Positions 4,196 through 6,093 of a stretch of DNA of 6,093 nucleotides are shown here, one piece after another. The stretch spans positions 1 to 6,093 of the forward strand of contig CAJCIF010000020.1 in NCBI GenBank assembly GCA_903970355.1, given 5' to 3'. The notes under the pieces were generated by a model that had not been told where the DNA came from, made no database searches, and saw only the letters and a program-made list of their open reading frames with translations. Numbering within the stretch: position 1 is the stretch's first letter; every line of letters begins with the position of its first letter. This DNA is from Actinomycetota bacterium (GTDB taxonomy: Bacteria; Cyanobacteriota; Vampirovibrionia; Obscuribacterales; Obscuribacteraceae). The position numbers were made by a program, and so were the translations under genes.

Positions 4196-6093
4196 TCGCC
4201 GCCTTCGGATACCGCACATATAAATAGCACCGATGTCCCAGTAATCGGTGATCCCGCCATCACAAGCGGGAAGCAAGCACTGCAAAAACAGGCAGAAGAC
4301 CTGCGTGCTTCGGCTACTGGTGGCGATCAACATTGCCCGGCAAACAAACCTGCAAATGTTCCTCGGCTCGAAATCGGCGTTGAAGCAATATCCGCCAAGC
4401 TTCGTCCCTATGGGCAAGAGCTTCAAGATGCTTTTAAGCATCAAGATTTAAAGGCATTACTCGATGAGCGGAGGAAACTACACGATCTTTGCGAATCCCG
4501 CGCTTTAACAGGTAAAGATAAGGCGGATGCCGAAAAATTGCTGCTTCTTGCAGAGGGAGCATGGGAAAAGCTCAAGGCAATCACCCTTATTCAAGCCAGC
4601 GCCACTTTGGACCAACAAACTTTTCCGTTGCCCGGAGACACAGAGCAATCGTTTCGGACACGCATGCAATTTCGCCAACAATCTCTTGAGCTTATTTCAA
4701 AAATGAGTCTCAGCAGATGCGCTGGGGGAGCTGTTCTGGAAGATTGCTCCCAGAAGGTTCCGGGTGAAAAATGTATGAACGTCTGGGAAGTGTATCTGGA
4801 AAAACAACTTGCCTTTAACGCAGGCAAATGCGGTTGGGTAACTATTGACCAAAGTCACGTGCGCACTGGATTTGTTACAACGGTACCGCACAAACGAATG
4901 ACAGGGGAATGCTCTACTGGTGCTTATTTAATAAACTTTGACCAGAAAGGCGATGTTAGCTATGACAGTAACACGCTCATCTCAAACCTTAAGGAAGCAA
5001 CTGAGCTAGCCCCGGCAGTTTTCTTGCGTCACATCGCGTTTAGCCAAGGTCAAGATAGACTGCGCGGTGAAGCCGAACTGGCGCTGCAAGGTCTGATACT
5101 TCCGGAAAATTGGGCGCAAACCAAAGAGGCAAACGTCAAACAAGACTTTGAAAAGTTGCAAAAACAGGAAGGTCAAGCTTTGACCTGCCAGATGGCCGAT
5201 CTGTCCAAAAAGTTCGCTAACAAAGAAATAAAAGAGGACCAGTTTAAAGACGAGTTATTGAAAATGCAGGTGAATTGGACCAAGCAATTTGCCGAAAAAG
5301 CCTTCAACTATGTAAAGGACCAGAAGAATGCTGGACGATTGGTGCTGGAACAAAATGCTGCAAGCGCCTTTCGTGAACTTGATGGCATGTATAGTGGCGG
5401 CGATGCTCGCAAGCAACAACTGAATCATTGGCTTGATGTAATAGCTATTGATGGAACAACAATGGCCTTGAGCGGCGGCATAGGCAATATCGCAAAAGCG
5501 GGCGCAAAACTTGCAATAGAAAAGTACATAGCACAGTCGTTGGGTGAAGAAGCATTAAAGGGTGCGGCCGTCAGGACTGGAGTTTATGTTGCAACCAAAA
5601 CGACGGAAGCCTTCGTGTTCAATGGAGTCTCGGATTCACTTCAAGCCGCAGGCGGCAACAAACATGCCTTCGACAACTTCTGGGGCTCCGGCCTCACCAC
5701 CACGATTTCCTTCATGGGCATGCAAGGAAGCGGCAAGCTTGCTGCTAATGCTGTATTTGCTGCTGCAGAAAAGTCGCTTCCGAAAGAGACGCAGGTTCTT
5801 CTCAACTCGTTTCTCAAAGGTGAAGCAAAAGAATTGTTTTTGTCTCAAGTCATTCAATCAAATGCCAAACTGAGGGTATTGAATGCAACAGGACAATTGA
5901 CCGCACAAATTTTGTATCAGGCGATTCAAGGACAAGCTGAAGGAGTAATTTCCGGCAAACCAGTTTCGTCGCTCTTATCACCGGAAGAGTGGGCGCAAGC
6001 ATTAGGCCACAGTGCTCTGGAAGTGGCTTCGCTTACAGCAGGTCGAAAACTCACCAAAGGTATCGAGGATAATTTAAGCCGAGTTGAAAAACA
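4193..6093 (+). CDS. Large unassigned protein, at least 633 residues (3' end outside window)
   Basis: One frame stays open to the right edge. I do not recognise a family. Seen, numbering from the TTG: a polar start without signal peptide (1-60); a charged helical segment (about 60-150); a cysteine cluster C176, C185, C194, C213, C240 (spacings 8, 8, 18, 26), with only C48, C100 and one near 332 elsewhere; a strongly charged Lys/Glu/Gln-rich helical stretch (about 312-380) that could be coiled coil; then a Gly/Ala-rich, moderately hydrophobic stretch (about 412-540, starting HWLDVIAIDG) and a further helical segment to the edge. Evenly mixed codon use and absence of stops over 1.9 kb argue for a real gene. 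The charged-helix plus Gly/Ala-rich layout recalls the pre-domain of polymorphic toxins or tape-measure-like proteins, but this is resemblance of composition only. Any toxin or catalytic domain would lie beyond the window. Probably cytoplasmic, or exported by a route without a Sec signal. The start is uncertain. Confidence 0.8.
   Translation, partial: MSPPSDTAHINSTDVPVIGDPAITSGKQALQKQAEDLRASATGGDQHCPANKPANVPRLEIGVEAISAKLRPYGQELQDAFKHQDLKALLDERRKLHDLCESRALTGKDKADAEKLLLLAEGAWEKLKAITLIQASATLDQQTFPLPGDTEQSFRTRMQFRQQSLELISKMSLSRCAGGAVLEDCSQKVPGEKCMNVWEVYLEKQLAFNAGKCGWVTIDQSHVRTGFVTTVPHKRMTGECSTGAYLINFDQKGDVSYDSNTLISNLKEATELAPAVFLRHIAFSQGQDRLRGEAELALQGLILPENWAQTKEANVKQDFEKLQKQEGQALTCQMADLSKKFANKEIKEDQFKDELLKMQVNWTKQFAEKAFNYVKDQKNAGRLVLEQNAASAFRELDGMYSGGDARKQQLNHWLDVIAIDGTTMALSGGIGNIAKAGAKLAIEKYIAQSLGEEALKGAAVRTGVYVATKTTEAFVFNGVSDSLQAAGGNKHAFDNFWGSGLTTTISFMGMQGSGKLAANAVFAAAEKSLPKETQVLLNSFLKGEAKELFLSQVIQSNAKLRVLNATGQLTAQILYQAIQGQAEGVISGKPVSSLLSPEEWAQALGHSALEVASLTAGRKLTKGIEDNLSRVEK

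Noticed and set aside
4099..4227. Short ORF of 42 codons with hydrophobic start (MLLKVVVLGVAIPVW)
   Set aside because: There is no ribosome site, it is in a different frame from the large gene, and it overlaps its hairpin leader. Kept only as a possible sign of an indel.
1999..4246. 12-base match GTCCCAGTAATC at 1999-2010 and 4235-4246
   Set aside because: About one 12-base match is expected by chance in 6 kb, and the two contexts differ (intergenic versus coding).
5717..5740. Walker A-like GMQGSGKL (residues 509-516 of the large protein)
   Set aside because: The residue after GK is Leu instead of Ser/Thr, and the segment lies in a Gly/Ala-rich stretch with no Walker B or NTPase context.
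1..6093. CRISPR arrays, tRNA/rRNA genes, insertion sequences or phage attachment sites
   Set aside because: No spaced repeat array, cloverleaf, transposase motif or terminal inverted repeat was seen on either strand.

Overview
This window looks like chromosomal DNA of a free-living bacterium with moderate GC, carrying genes in both orientations and short gaps between them. Two traits hint at a lineage rich in eukaryote-like kinases, such as the non-photosynthetic Cyanobacteriota (Obscuribacterales/Melainabacteria), Planctomycetes or Acidobacteria. They are a Ser/Thr kinase with an N-terminal Cys-rich knuckle ('FCPTDGTPL' type) plus a C-terminal leucine-rich-repeat domain, and large unassigned proteins nearby. 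I favour Obscuribacterales, but weakly; no rRNA or tRNA is present to settle it.

Layout. Positions 1-1886 (minus strand) hold a membrane-anchored Hanks-type Ser/Thr protein kinase whose leucine-rich-repeat C-terminus runs off the left edge. A 168-base gap separates it from the divergent gene at 2055-3335 (plus), a 12-helix MFS transporter of the citrate/tricarballylate:H+ symporter type. A near-consensus sigma70-type promoter overlaps the transporter stop codon, and a 7+7 dyad sits across its spacer and -10 box. It is placed to drive two tandem small secreted-protein genes, 3391-3747 and 3769-4008. These share an almost identical 26-residue signal peptide but have unrelated, low-complexity mature parts, one Arg/Ala-rich and one starting His-Pro-Gly-His-His-His. 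Positions 4009-4192 are non-coding and hold a weak terminator-like hairpin, a repeated TTTAACAACT element and a larger hairpin. From 4193 to the right edge (plus) runs a long open frame, at least 633 residues and probably started by TTG, encoding a protein I cannot assign. It has a cysteine cluster, a charged helical stretch and a long Gly/Ala-rich hydrophobic stretch.

Functional links. The kinase and transporter are divergent and need not be related. The two secreted peptides appear to be their own transcription unit, possibly under a dedicated repressor or activator binding the dyad. The large protein appears to be a separate unit with its own structured leader. The parts most likely to be undescribed are the twin secreted peptides with their dyad-containing promoter, and the large unassigned protein.
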